Of a stretch of DNA of 64,000 nt, positions 10,598 to 22,223 are shown piece by piece. Each line of letters starts with the position of its first letter. Positions within the stretch are counted from its first letter, which is position 1. A program made the position numbers and the translations under genes. The notes beneath the pieces were generated by a model. It saw only the letters and a list, made by a program, of their open reading frames with translations, was not told the DNA's origin and did no database searches. Source of the stretch: Tipula vernalis (taxonomy: Eukaryota; Arthropoda; Insecta; Diptera; Tipulidae); contig OY282560.1 in NCBI GenBank assembly GCA_958295665.1, positions 273,098,177 to 273,162,176 of the forward strand, given 5' to 3'.

Positions 10598-12335
10598 TAA
10601 CCGAATTGCTGACAATGAAATGTGTAGTACGTCTAATGATATATATTTTCGATTCATGAAGACTTTTATGCAGATGTTACAATAACCGGTTTAAATAACT
10701 CATTTATTTTATGTTGTGAAATTGCATTTTTCTAATTTCATTGATAAATTTCTTTCTTTTTTTTTTTTTGCACTAACTGAACACAATAACAAACTGTTTT
10801 TTTATTTTTCATCACTGCACTTCGTTTTTTAAAGCAAATTTTTAATTTTTTGACCACTAAAAAAAACACTATAGCTTACCGTTTAAAAAACTGTTTTTTT
10901 TTTCATGTTTTTGCAAACATTATGTAGGCATGTTTACCAGAGCCTTCTAGAGTATAGAGCCATAATCTTAATGACGTATTTTTTATAAGCTTTTTTAGTG
11001 GTATAACTTTTCACTGATTTCCATAGGAATCCATAGTAAAAATGGTGTTTTTTAGCTTCAAGTTTTTCAATGAAAAAAGCAAAAATATTATAAAATGTTT
11101 ATATAAAAGTTTTCTACATATCTTTAAGAACAATATACAAGAAGGCCATATGAGTATTAAGTAAATATTAATTGCAGAAATATTAAAATTAAATTATTTC
11201 TAAAATATAATTTTTCGAACTTTCATTTTGAAAAATACATCAAAGTTGGCTCTGACAAATTAAAATAATACTTGCTAAATGTATCTTTAGTTTTACTAGT
11301 GTACGTAAGATGTCTAAAATGGTTGTAGAAAAATACGAAAAAAAATTATTTAATCGCAAAATTATCACACGTTCCTATATTTTGTGAATTGGTTTTGCTT
11401 TTCCTACAATTTGTGAACCTTAAATTTCCCCAGGTGGTAATTTTTGGTATAATTTTACCAAATTTGTATGGCCATCACTGCCATCTATGTAATGTACATT
11501 GACTTAATGACCAAACAAATCGTAGTAAGCTTTTATTTCAATTTGACCAGAATGCTGTTGTTATGAATTTTTTTTAATATTTTGGTTTAAATAAATCAAT
11601 TATTACAAGAAAATGTAAACGATTTACTTAAACGATATTCATATATGTTGAAATTCAAACATTTATGAAAGTATTTCAGAAATCAAAATTAAGAATTTGT
11701 AACGTTTTCATTTAAAAATTCATCTTAGGAAAAAAAGTGATTTTCCATATGTTTTGTGTGTTTTACTATGAAAAGTTCCGTTTTTTCCTCGTTTCTAATT
11801 CCCTTATAAAAGCTCAGATTTTTTGATTATGGCTCTATAAAATACAGGGTGCTCTGATGTTTACACACACTTTAATTGTTTCAATTGTGTACTGATATTG
11901 TATTTTAATTTAAATATTATTTATCATTTTAATTTAATTCACATAATGAAAATATTTTTATTTTATTTATTTAAATTTCACAATTTATTTTCATATTATC
12001 ATTACTATATGACTCTTGATAAAACTGATTTACTTAATATCCAAAACCCAACTCCTAGTTTAATTTTTATCATGCTAAAAGAAAAAAAAATCCACTCAGC
12101 TTCCTCCGTCTCCCTCTCCCTCAAAGGATTCTCTGACAACACCCAATCAGACAACCATATTTAACCAAAAAAAACAATTCATACAATAAAAATCACACAC
12201 GTGACATGGCAATATTGGAAAAATAAAAATAGTAAAGTGATCGATAATTATACTGACCGAATTTGCAACGTACCAGATTTGTAACGTAAGATCGGCCACA
12301 GGGTAATTCATACTGAAAGTAAATTTAAAAGGCAA
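10598..12335. other. Gene-free AT-rich stretch
   Basis: About 1.7 kb with many homopolymer runs and no recognisable protein or RNA signature. ORFs here are short and low-complexity. Confidence 0.4.
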
Positions 12336-12344
12336 AAAAAATGG

Positions 12345-12430
12345 AATTGAGGTCGCATAATCTAACAACTGGTACGAACCCAAACCTGGTTCGTAACACC
12401 GGGTTCGAATCCCTATAGGGCCATGATGCA
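12345..12430 (+). repeat. Degenerate tRNA-like sequence (possible SINE head)
   Basis: A B-box-like 'gggttcgaatccc' lies at about 12405-12417, followed by 'tatagggcca', which resembles a tRNA 3' acceptor. The matching 5' half is poor and the T-stem pairs only partly. This looks like a decayed tRNA or a tRNA-derived SINE rather than a functional tRNA gene. Confidence 0.4.
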
Positions 12431-15400
12431 AAAGGGATTTTTATTATCAACATATATATGACCCCTATGAGAGTACGGAACCACCTTTCATGTTAGCACT
12501 ACAGGGTGGCATGAACCAATGCAATGTGTAGGTCAAGATTCGTTGGCGCTCAATCGCACGAGTCGGTTATGAAATTTCTGATCTTCAAGGTAAATCCTTG
12601 GGCGTTTACCGCCTTAAGGACATCAAAATATAAATCATTGAATCGCTGATGAGTTATTTCCGGTTGATGGAGTGGGGGCAACGCGATGATAAAAAACGGA
12701 CCAATTTCAGCTAATTTTAAGTCGCAGCGAAAACCAAATTACAAAATTACTCTTGCAATGCAAGCCGGGATGAATGCCATCCATTTAATGACATAAGTAA
12801 TTGGGAACAAACACTTAAGAAAGTACTGAGTCCTATTCCGCGATTATATAGGGACAACCTCTTGAGTTGAATGATAATATGACGCATTTGAGAGAGACAT
12901 TACCATAGCAACATCATCAAAATTTTAGTTATTTGAGTTAAGATGATCTGCCTCCGATAGTCTTTAATGACATGTCCTTAATTTAACAATTTATGGTTTT
13001 AAAGATAAAACATAAGTGCTAATACAATTTGTATAATAAAAGTAATGCAAATGTAGTTTGAGTTTTCTATTTTGTTTCTGATCTAAGCACATAAAAAAAA
13101 ACATCTTAGAAAATGGGCGTAATCATCAAATATGTAATGCATATTTGACTAATGTTCCACGTTTTAATACACCCACCCGATATACATAAATTTAAATGAT
13201 GAACCACAGGTTTGTAAAAAAAAAGGAATTCCAGCGCCCCTTTTTAAATGATGCCAAGGGGGTATTCTTCAAAACTCATTTCTCTTTCTCATTCACATTA
13301 TGATAAGACGAGAGCATTAAAACCAACGTAAAACTAAAATTACTTATATTTAAAATTACATCAACAATTATTTCACCCAAAAAAATAGAAAAGTATAATT
13401 TGATAAAAATAAAAACTTACATCTTCTCTATTTTCCCAAGCTTAAATTTTCATAAAATTTTCCTCTATTTTCCTTCGCTTCTGCATTTCTCGTTCCTTAT
13501 GTTTTTTTCTGTTTTTGTTGTATGGAAAATAACATGGAGACAATTTATTTGTATATTTGTTTGTCTGTTTGAACATTCATGAATTTTGTAGGTATTAAAA
13601 TTGTTTGTTTATATTCATCCTCCAACAACTATACACGAGGATAATGTGGAAAGCAGTAACAAAAAGTAAAAAAATAAAAAAAAATTAAATTAAAAAGAGA
13701 AAGTAGTGAAAATGGAGAGCGGCTATTATATAAGGAATAAAATTTTATATTATAATACGTATACATGATTCCAGATGCTAACACCGGAACTCAAAATACA
13801 CATAAAAAACTCATTAACTGGAGGGTTGAGGGAGGACTGCTACAAAAAAATTTAACCAAACATAAAAGTATATAAATAAAAAATGAAAAATCCCTTTTTG
13901 TTCGTTTAAATTCTTCTTCTGCTTAATATTTCCATATAAACATCCTTGCTCTGTTTTTTTTTTTAACGTAAAAAAAAATTATTTACAAATGAAAGGGTTT
14001 AGTTAAAATTATACCCAAAAAAGAAAAAATGAAAAAATATACGGAACAAAAAATAATTAGACAGACATTTTGGAAAAAAAAAACTGTACAAGACTCAAAA
14101 GGAATATAAGGTAATTTTATTTTTCTGGATGGTGCGTGAAATTTACAATAACAACAACATGTGATGTAATTTGAAATTAATGGTAGGAATTTATTTTTGT
14201 GCTGCCGCTTTTGTCTTCTCTCTGCGCGTTATCTAAATTATATATTTTTGCTGAATTTTAAATGAATTAGGATTAGCATTTAAAACTTACTAATTACACT
14301 TGGGTAGCACGGCGCAAGCAAAATTAATGTGTGTTATATACGTATAACCCGAAATTTTAATCAAATTGTGTATCTAGAAAAAGTGTATGCAGGATTAATC
14401 AGCGCATGGAAAAAATTTGAAGCCATTACGAAAACATTTTGGTTTTTATCATGACTAATGATGATATGGTTCAAATATGTAAATCTTCCTGACGTTGTTT
14501 AGAAATATCTAATATTTAAATCTAAAATCAGCCCCTTTTACATTGTAATTTTTTTTTTTTTTTTGTTAAATGGAATAAACTCGTATATATGAGCATATTA
14601 TATATAGGATACGTATTAACTCGGGCACATATTTTTTTATTTAAATATTTATTGCACACTTATATTTCCTATTCCAAACAATACGAGTATAATACGAGGA
14701 AATATTAACCTCTGGCTGAGAAAATTGCGTGAAACAATACCAAAACCAATTTTGGATGGTACTGCAAAATTAAACAAACCAAATTCGGGTAAATAACAAG
14801 AAATTAGGTTACAACCTAAATTATTATCAAACGATTTCAAAAGTTTTAAATCTTCAGTCTTCATAAAACAATAGAAATTTGATAACCTTGAACATAAAAT
14901 ATTCTCTTGATGTCATCCAATTTTTAAAAAAGGCACTTGTTCCTGCGAACTTTAAATGATTATTACCACCCAATTTTAAAAAACTGGTATTTTTGAAAAT
15001 GGCAATAAATTTGATTAATTTGCACATCAAATTTGCTGTTGGAAACGTTTACTTCTTTTTAAATATTCTGATTCTTTGAAAAATAAAAAACTTTTAGTTA
15101 CAAAATATTCTTGAAAATGGCCGCTTGGTTATAGAAAACGTTCTAATTAAATTAATATTATGAAAATTACCTAAAAAGTGTTTTTTCAATCACACACAAA
15201 AAATGTAATTGTAAATGTTTCGTGTTGAATGAACGAATAAAATTTATAAGGAATCTTTATTTGGGGTTTGGTACGAAATCTTCTTTTCCAAAATTTTGTT
15301 TTTTTTAAATTCTGGAAAATGGGGATTTCGGTTACAAAACGAAAATAACCACAAATATAAATTCTGGAAAATGGGGAAATTCCTTCGGGCCGGGAACAGC

Positions 15401-15470
15401 AAACATGTCGCACTGCGTGCAGCATGTAGGAGCGGATTATTTAGAATCTATTAATGATACGTATTAGTGA
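12431..15470. other. Gene-free AT-rich stretch
   Basis: About 3 kb without a convincing gene. It contains homopolymer-rich sequence and a short direct repeat 'aaattctggaaaatgggg' at about 15307 and 15359. It could be intronic or intergenic; nothing in the sequence decides. Confidence 0.4.
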
Positions 15471-15479
15471 TAAATACGT

Positions 15480-15600
15480 GGCCAACCCCTCATTTAACTT
15501 AGAATTGTAGAGGCTAACGGCTTCGGTAACTCTCACGGGCACGCGGGAGGTCGCTGTGCTGCCCCCCGCTTAGCCCTCCGAGGGGCTTTTTTGGGAATTT
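15480..15600 (+). other. GC-rich segment ending in a hairpin and T-run
   Basis: A GC-rich block ends with a short stem-loop ('agcccctc'-like arms around 'ccgag') immediately followed by six T residues near 15585-15592. This resembles a Pol III stop or the end of a small structured element. No tRNA, snRNA or 7SL signature was recognised. Confidence 0.3.
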
Positions 15601-16358
15601 AATATTTAATAAATAAGTATAAATAAAAAACAAGATTTTGGAAAACAAGGTTTCGAGCTGCTCCCCTTTATTTCAATAGTCCAGTAAAATTAGAGTTTAG
15701 AAAGGGAAAAAATTGGTAAAAATCTTTTTTTTAATCCATGCATCTTTCATCTAGATTAAAAATCCGATGAGTTGAATAATTCGGTTATTTTGCATTGTAG
15801 AAAAAAATATCTAACTGAAAAGTTGTTCTGCGGAAAATTTCTTGTCGATATAAAGTATGCCACAAAAGTGACCATATGAGGAGAGTGAAGATATAGTGTA
15901 AGATTTTTTTCTTGAAGCTTTTCCTGCGAAAAGAAATTATTTTTATTATAATATGGTTATAATTACTATGGACGAGAGTTCGTCAGAGGATAGACGTGTT
16001 TTTTCTATCCTCTTCAAAAATTTAATTTAATTTTATTTTTGTGTTTTATGTATATAGTAATATGTATATACTTTATATACATATGTATATGTATACATTT
16101 TAATTTTAAATGTTAAATTTATTTCTAATTAAATTTAATTTTAGTTTAAAAATAATTAAAGTGTAATCTTGGAAAATGCAATCGACCGGGATGGCATTTA
16201 TCAGGCAATGTTTTTATATTTGTAGATAGAGAAATCAAACCATTGATAACTTGCTTAAGTGCATGATTTGGTATTTTTTTTTTTTTTTTGTGGGATTGTA
16301 CAATATATAAAATCCAATTTCAATTTTTAATTACTAAAGTCTAATAATTGGATAATAT
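15601..16358. other. AT-rich sequence up to the provirus, no gene seen
   Basis: No feature can be supported between the GC-rich block and the errantivirus-like insertion. Confidence 0.35.
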
Positions 16359-16362
16359 AGAA

Positions 16363-16778
16363 AGTTAACATCAGCTAACACGCGACCCATGAAGAAAGCA
16401 AATTCCACCGGCGACATGTAGTGCATTGACGCCAAACATTATATCGCATAAGCAATTTTTAATTAATGTAAAAATATCGCATAAGCAAACTTTAACTAAT
16501 GTAAAAATATCGCATAAGCAAACTTTAACTAATGTAAAAATATCGCATAAGCAAATTTTAACAATAAAGAAATTCCACAGAAAGCCATTCCACTGCATAA
16601 CAGGAAATGACTTATTATAAAAAGTAAACAAAAACTGGAAGCGACGTTCATTACAATTTATATTTTTGAAATAAAAACATTGTCAAACTAAATTATTGTG
16701 CATTATTATTATTTTGGAACTAATACCGTTTCCCAACCACAACCAGAAATAAATTCGTTATCGGCACAACCCATAACT
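16363..16778 (+). repeat. 5' LTR of the errantivirus-like provirus (416 bp)
   Basis: It matches 22165-22514 except for two base changes and 66 extra bases. The extra bases are exactly two more copies of a 33-bp repeat at 16441-16562, each beginning 'atatcgcataagcaa'. Termini are AGTTA...TAACT. Confidence 0.97.
16441..16562 (+). repeat. 33-bp tandem repeat inside the 5' LTR (four units)
   Basis: Units start at 16441, 16474, 16507 and 16540. The 3' LTR has only two (22243 and 22276). Such U3 repeats often serve as regulatory elements; that function is inferred. Confidence 0.9.
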
Positions 16779-16790
16779 GGCGCAGTTAAA
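16778..16790 (+). promoter_or_regulatory. Primer-binding site
   Basis: 'tggcgcagt' begins on the last T of the LTR and matches a tRNA 3' end including CCA. It resembles the tRNA-Ser-type PBS of some insect errantiviruses (family knowledge), but complementarity beyond nine bases is not evident. Confidence 0.6.
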
Positions 16791-17039
16791 AGTGAAAATA
16801 ATATATTACATAATAATTAATAATTAATAAAAATTATAAAGTGTTTTTAATAAATAATTGTGCAAAAATAATAACTACGCGAAAATTTAAATACAATTAT
16901 TTTTTTTTCTCTTCTGATAAATAATTGTGTAAAAACACCAAAGTGCAATAATCTGTCAAGCGGGATTATTGTAATAAAACAGTGAAATAAATAAAATAAA
17001 ATTTTTTTTACCAACATATCGAGTCTGATCAACCCGAAG

Positions 17040-17083
17040 ATGTTCAAAGCCGTGTTACTAGCAGCAATATTGGCAAGGTAAGA
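17040..17083 (+). other. Leader micro-ORF running into a consensus 5' splice site
   Basis: A 13-codon frame starts at 17040 and encodes a short hydrophobic peptide (MFKAVLLAAILA...) like the start of a signal peptide. After the twelfth codon plus two bases comes 'ag|gtaaga', a near-perfect splice donor at 17078. If unspliced the frame stops at once. In errantiviruses env is made from a spliced RNA using a leader donor (family knowledge). This exon could therefore supply the start codon and signal peptide of Env; that is inference, since the acceptor is not seen and may lie in the deleted part. Confidence 0.55.
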
Positions 17084-17231
17084 AATTTTCATTGTATTTT
17101 TTCCTACAACAATCATTTTTTTATTTATTTTTTAAATCAAACTTGCACTAACATTCAAAATTATTAAATATAAAATTGTGGAACCCAAGTACTAATTCAC
17201 TACTTGTAAAATATTAAATAAACGCACTTGT

Positions 17232-17301
17232 GAGAACCTAAAATCGGGACTTTTTTTTTTTAAAGTAAAAAACCAATTAGAACCTAAAATCGGGACTTTT
17301 T
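17232..17301 (+). repeat. Short direct repeats in the provirus leader
   Basis: 'agaacctaaaatcgggactt' occurs twice, near 17232 and 17279, each followed by a T-run. A role in protein binding or packaging is only conjecture. Confidence 0.7.
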
Positions 17302-17357
17302 GGCATATTAGTGTCATCGGGGACACATAAAAACTTTTGTAAATTCGTGAAATTCGT

Positions 17358-17456
17358 ATGACTTACGCAATCGATTCCAAAAAATTAGATCAATTTATAG
17401 CTCAACATAATCGTGAATTAACAGTTAAACCGCCAGTAAAAATTAAATCTCGGTAA
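17358..17456 (+). CDS. Small upstream ORF before gag
   Basis: A 32-codon frame starts at 17358, ends at 17456 and is followed seven bases later by the gag start at 17464. It is basic and has no recognisable domain. It could modulate gag translation or be incidental. Confidence 0.3.
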   Translation: MTYAIDSKKLDQFIAQHNRELTVKPPVKIKSR

Positions 17457-17463
17457 ATTAAAA

Positions 17464-18348
17464 ATGGAAAAATTACTTCAGGAACAAACCACCATTCTCG
17501 ACTCTTTTAAAGTTGACATCGTAACTAAAAATCTTCCTACATTCTCTGGAAAAAGGAATGAACTGTATCATTTCTGTAATTCGGTTGACCAAATAGTCAA
17601 ACTTTGTCAACCAATAAAAGAATTACCTAGTTATAAAATTATTACACAGAACATTCGTAGTAAGATAATTGAAAATGCTAGTGAATCTCTCACTACCCAT
17701 AATATTGCCACCAAATGGACAGACATCCATGCACATCTCATTGCTAATTATGCAGATACACGAAGTACTGCAAACCTTCAATTAGAATTGTTCTCATTGA
17801 TCAAACTCAACCTAGAGCCTCAGAAACTCTTTGGTCGAATTCAATCGATACTAACATTGCTCTCAAACAAAATCCAAATGGATGACTTAGACCAAGGTAT
17901 AATAGATGCTCTAATGAAACAGCAACAATCCACAGGATTGACTGTGTTTATGGCAAGTCTGCCAAAACCACTTGGTAGTGCACTACGTGCATCCCAACCA
18001 GTTGATTTACAAACTGCACACAGCTTTGTACAACAAGAACAAAGTATCCAGAGGTTGAAAAATATTCAACCCCAAAAGCAAAAATCTAATAATTACACCA
18101 AAAATTTTCAACCAAAAAATTATGAGGACAGAAAGCAAAACTTTGTCAATGAAACTATAAAGATAGAAGATAAAACTACCGATAATAGGAGTTACACACC
18201 ACAATATAAACAACCATACAGGAGTCAAAATAAAAAAAGTTTACCAAGATATTTTATCAAACAGGAAACTAACATTAATCACCTGGAACAAACAGTCGAT
18301 GACGAGGATTTTTCAAACAACGCCTCACATCCGACATTAACTTCCTAA
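17464..18348 (+). CDS. gag: Gag polyprotein of the errantivirus-like provirus
   Basis: A 294-residue intact frame. Residues 1-200 contain the errantivirus-type capsid pattern: 'LPTFSGKRNELYHF', then helices with 'KWTDIHAHLIANYAD' and 'LFSLIKLNLEPQKLFGRIQS', and 'FMASLPKPLGSALRA'. The C-terminal third is basic, rich in Asn, Gln and Lys, and lacks a CCHC zinc knuckle, as is known for several errantivirus Gags. It ends at 18348. The pol frame lies in the -1 frame and overlaps this end; a run of five T at 18309-18313 is a possible slip region, though it is not a canonical heptamer. The frame has no stops, in line with a young copy. Confidence 0.9.
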   Translation: MEKLLQEQTTILDSFKVDIVTKNLPTFSGKRNELYHFCNSVDQIVKLCQPIKELPSYKIITQNIRSKIIENASESLTTHNIATKWTDIHAHLIANYADTRSTANLQLELFSLIKLNLEPQKLFGRIQSILTLLSNKIQMDDLDQGIIDALMKQQQSTGLTVFMASLPKPLGSALRASQPVDLQTAHSFVQQEQSIQRLKNIQPQKQKSNNYTKNFQPKNYEDRKQNFVNETIKIEDKTTDNRSYTPQYKQPYRSQNKKSLPRYFIKQETNINHLEQTVDDEDFSNNASHPTLTS

Positions 18349-20321
18349 CGAAAATCATACAACAAACCAAGCTTCCTTTTATACTATTAACTATTAATAA
18401 TCAAACTCTAAAAATTCTAATTGACACTGGTGCCGATAAATCTTATATCGACCCAAAATTCGTCAAATTGTTCTCAAAAATAATTAACGTACAATTCAAG
18501 GTACAATCAGTGTTCTCCTCAACGGAAATAACACAAATGGTCGACATTCAATTCAAAGAAATGCCAACAAAATTAACATTTTTTATATTTAAATTTCATA
18601 CATTATTTGATGGTCTAATTGGATATGAGAACTTACAAAAGCTTAACGCTAAAGTAAACACCATAAATAATACGTTGGAAACCCCTCAAATTAATATTCC
18701 CATAAAAAATGAATGTACAACAATTATTCCCAACACAGAAATACCCCACAAATCTAAAAAATTAATAGAAATACCAGTAACTATTTCAAAAGGAAACTTT
18801 TATATACAAAACAGTTTGCTTTCACCAAACATAAACATCCAGGAAGGAATATACACTACTTGTGCACCCTACAAAGCTATTGTAGAAATTATTAACACAG
18901 GTCAAGACGAAGAATCGTTCCAATTATTGAGCCCAATTAATGTAAGCGAATTCAAAAAGCAATATAATGAAATTAATTTTCATATTGCAAATCAGCATAC
19001 AACAAAAGTAGATATAGAATCAAAAATCCAAACGGACAATTTAAATCCTGAGGAAAAATTCCAAATATTGAACCTATGTAAAAAATTCCAAAGTTTATTC
19101 TATGACGAGAATCAAAAATTAAGCTTTACCAATGAAATAAAGCACGAAATAAATTTACTCAAGGAAAAGCCGCATCATGTAAAACAATACAGGCATCCTG
19201 AGAATCAAAAGCAGGAAATCAGAAAAGAAATCGATAAACTATTACAAAATAAAATGGTTCATTTAAAATACAGTAATACTCAACGACTAAACACCATTAA
19301 ACGTAAATTAAAAAATCTGAAGCGATCAATCGATAACGTAATGCCAACTCTACCCAACAGGGGAAACCGAAGCAAACGTGGATTAATCAATCCTTTGGGA
19401 ACTTTTATAAAATCCATTACTGGAAATCTTGACCAAAACGACTACGAAAATCTTCAAAACCAAATACAATTAACACAGGAAGGACAATACGTACTAGCCG
19501 ACCGACTTAATAACCAAATTCAAATTAATGAGCAAATAATCAATAGATTTGAAGAAATAACGGACATTTTAAATATAACTACTGCTAATATGAACCGAAT
19601 CCTTAAAACAGAATGGGACACAAAAAACTCTAATGAAGCTGAAAAATTACTCAATTACATGTACTTCACAATCGAAGATAATATGTCAACACTATCAGAA
19701 CAGGCATTAGAAATTCACGAAATTATAACCTTCGCGAAAATAAACGTAATTTCAAGATTCATACTCGACAATACAGAGATGAACTATGTTCTAAATGAAC
19801 TAAACAAGAGTAATATCGAATTACACTCACAAGAGCAGATTTATTCAATATTACAACTAAAAGCTTACTATAACGGGACCAACCTGATAGCGATAATAGA
19901 AATACCACAATTTTATAATGATAATTTTTCCTATAATAGAATAAAAACTTATATCTTAAACAATTACCTTATTCCTATTACCTACAATTATATTTTATCC
20001 AATCCCAAAATACATATGATAATTTCAAAACCATGCCAAATGTTGGAGAATACATACTATTGTCAGCAGGAACAAATATATACCAACAATAACACTTGCT
20101 TACCATACCTGTTAAACAATCAACATGCCAATTGTAAATTAGTACAAACAAATCATCAAGAAGAAATACAGCTACTAAAGATGGCTACCTTGTTACTGAC
20201 CTCCGGCGACAAACACGTGTTTGTATGGATAAACTACAGTTGGCTGGGAAGGTTCTTTTTATCGCCGTTACAGAATTTTGTAAGATCGAACAAAGCTTAC
20301 ACGTGCTTAAAAACAAAATAA
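18310..20321 (+). CDS. Pol (protease and start of RT) fused in frame to Env by deletion
   Basis: The frame is open from the gag overlap. The aspartic protease motif 'LIDTGADKS' lies near 18420-18446. The linker then leads to 'HHVKQYRHPENQKQEI' (~19175-19222), the segment just before the RT fingers. Near 19260-19280 the sequence switches without a stop to envelope: a basic cleavage-type site 'RSKRGLINPLG' (~19370-19400) is followed by 'SITGNLDQND', characteristic of errantivirus Env with a baculovirus F-like fusion region. RT core, RNase H, integrase and most of the Env surface subunit are missing. The frame then enters foreign sequence after about 20178 and stops at 20321. A 617-residue product starting at the Met at 18468 is possible; whether it is made is unknown. 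Confidence 0.85.
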
Positions 20322-21714
20322 GAATAATTTCATCCCCATTGCAATAAGCCACATCATCACCAATTATTAATATGAAAAATCATTCCATGTTATATATAAA
20401 AAAATTTATTTTAAAGAAATCCAATAATTTTTGAAATTTATAAACAAAAACCTAATACTAGAAAAAATCGTATTAAGCGATAGAATTTATAGTAAAAAAA
20501 TATATGCTTTTTTTACGTGCATAATACGTATATATACAAATGGGTATATATAACGAAAAAAAAAAAATTTAGAAATAAAATAAAACTCACCAATCCAAAA
20601 AATGTCCTCAGAGTACTCTCAGGTAATTTGGGGTGCTGAAAATAATATAAAGAATCTTTCTGCTACTTGAGCAGAAATATCCTTGAACACACAGCGCAAT
20701 ATCACACAAAAAGCATAAATTTTTGTTCAATTTAACAATATTTTTTTTCTAACTTAATCTTAAAACTACTAATAATTATTTTTTTTCTGATAAACAAATT
20801 TTTTTCTTTTACTGATCAAGATTGACTTTTTAATCTTTTAATCTTCACAAACACTACACGTTGTTTCATAAAAAATATCAATTTATCCATGAATTAATTC
20901 ACAACACGAAAATACTGCAAGCGGGACAACAGCGGTTTGTTAGATGACCTTGGACTGCTTGTGAAATGGTGGAAATGTTCCCAAATCCACTGAATAACCT
21001 TGGTGGCTGAGGTAACAGGCAAATATTAATATCATATATGGTTATTACTTCATAATCCAATTACCTGAGACTCCGTCTTATTCTCAATTTCAAAATCGAA
21101 CTATGAGAAAGCTCCAGTAATTCCACAAAAAAAAATAATGAGGCACTTTAAAATTCGACAGTGCTTTGCCTTGACGTACTCTAAATACAATTTATTAATT
21201 TTAAGTGCAATAATCCAAGAATAACCAAGAATAATTTTTTTTTGTTTTTTTAAACTTGAGCACACGGAAGCCTCACTATCAATAATTTCCAGAAATATAT
21301 TTATTTGCTTAAGTCGACAAACACCAAATTATTTCTGTCCCTATGTAAATTCGTCAGCTCAACTCAAGTATATAATAAAAGTTGTAGTATTAGGTCACCC
21401 ATACATCCTCCTGATACAAAAAAAAACAATCACCGAGAAAACGGGTCTCTACACAGGAATAAATACAGACAACCAAACCATACAACTTGATTAATCTGTG
21501 ACGCATGGCTATTTACAACAAAAACAATTAAAAATCAAAAAATTCGTAATAGTATCATTCTATTTCATACAAAAAATAATAAAACAAGAAAACTCAGTTC
21601 AATGACCTGAAAACCGTAAAAGGAATTCCCTCAATTTAATAATTTATAATCAATAATAATAAAATCAGCTGAGATCACGGTATTTATTAAACCGTCAGCA
21701 AAAATAAATACTAA
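20179..21714. mobile_element. ~1.5-kb unidentified insertion splitting env
   Basis: Env-type sequence stops after 20178 and resumes after 21714. 'tactaa' is present on both sides (20173-20178 and 21709-21714), which fits a 6-bp target duplication, and the env frame on the two sides is in register. The insert has no recognisable protein. It is AT-rich, contains 'tgaccttggactgcttgtg' near 20945, and ends 'caaaaataaa'. No terminal inverted repeats were found. Confidence 0.55.
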
Positions 21715-21719
21715 GCGGC

Positions 21720-22223
21720 CGTAACAACCTTTTCATATCATCGGAAGCCGGAATCAACATCTATACAACATGTGGTCCTGATACATTAATCATAAAAGGA
21801 ATTAAATTAATCAAATTCGAGGACTGTACCATACAAGTCAACGAACAGTCATTCACCAATGACGTCTCAAAAAGAATGCATCAATTTAAAGTATTACAAC
21901 CCTTTAATACAATCATCATAAACGAAACAAGGATTGAAACTATAGATATACCATTTTTAACAAAATCCACAATTAAAAACATGCGGGAAATACAAAATCA
22001 TCAACACAAATCCACCATTTACACGCACATAATAGCATCCTCAACAATACTAACAATAATAGCCATACTAATTGTTATATTCTTTATCAATAGGAAAAAC
22101 AAAAGTAAATTTTTCAAATTAAGGAAACTCTTCACTGAGGACAGCTCAACACTTAGAGGGGAGGAGTTAACATCAGCTAACACGCGACCCATGAAGAAAG
22201 CAAATTCCACCGGCGACATGTAG
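21720..22223 (+). pseudogene. env: Env C-terminal part of the provirus (after the insertion)
   Basis: The frame is open through 'GINIYTTCGPDTLI', a Cys-containing ectodomain, and then a hydrophobic transmembrane segment of ~24 residues ('SSTILTIIAILIVIFFI', about 22038-22090). A basic cytoplasmic tail follows and the stop at 22223 lies inside the 3' LTR. It belongs to the same env as the 19.27-20.18 kb part but is separated from it by the insertion. Env mediates membrane fusion in infectious errantiviruses (family knowledge); this copy is interrupted. Confidence 0.85.
22154..22164 (+). promoter_or_regulatory. Polypurine tract
   Basis: 'agaggggagg' directly precedes the 3' LTR start at 22165, the expected position for the plus-strand primer of reverse transcription. 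Confidence 0.85.

Noticed and set aside
12345..12430. Functional tRNA gene
   Set aside because: Only the B-box and 3' acceptor-like part are convincing; the cloverleaf does not close.
16371..16631. Repetitive peptide frames on both strands (also 22173-22367)
   Set aside because: They are translations of the 33-bp LTR repeats.
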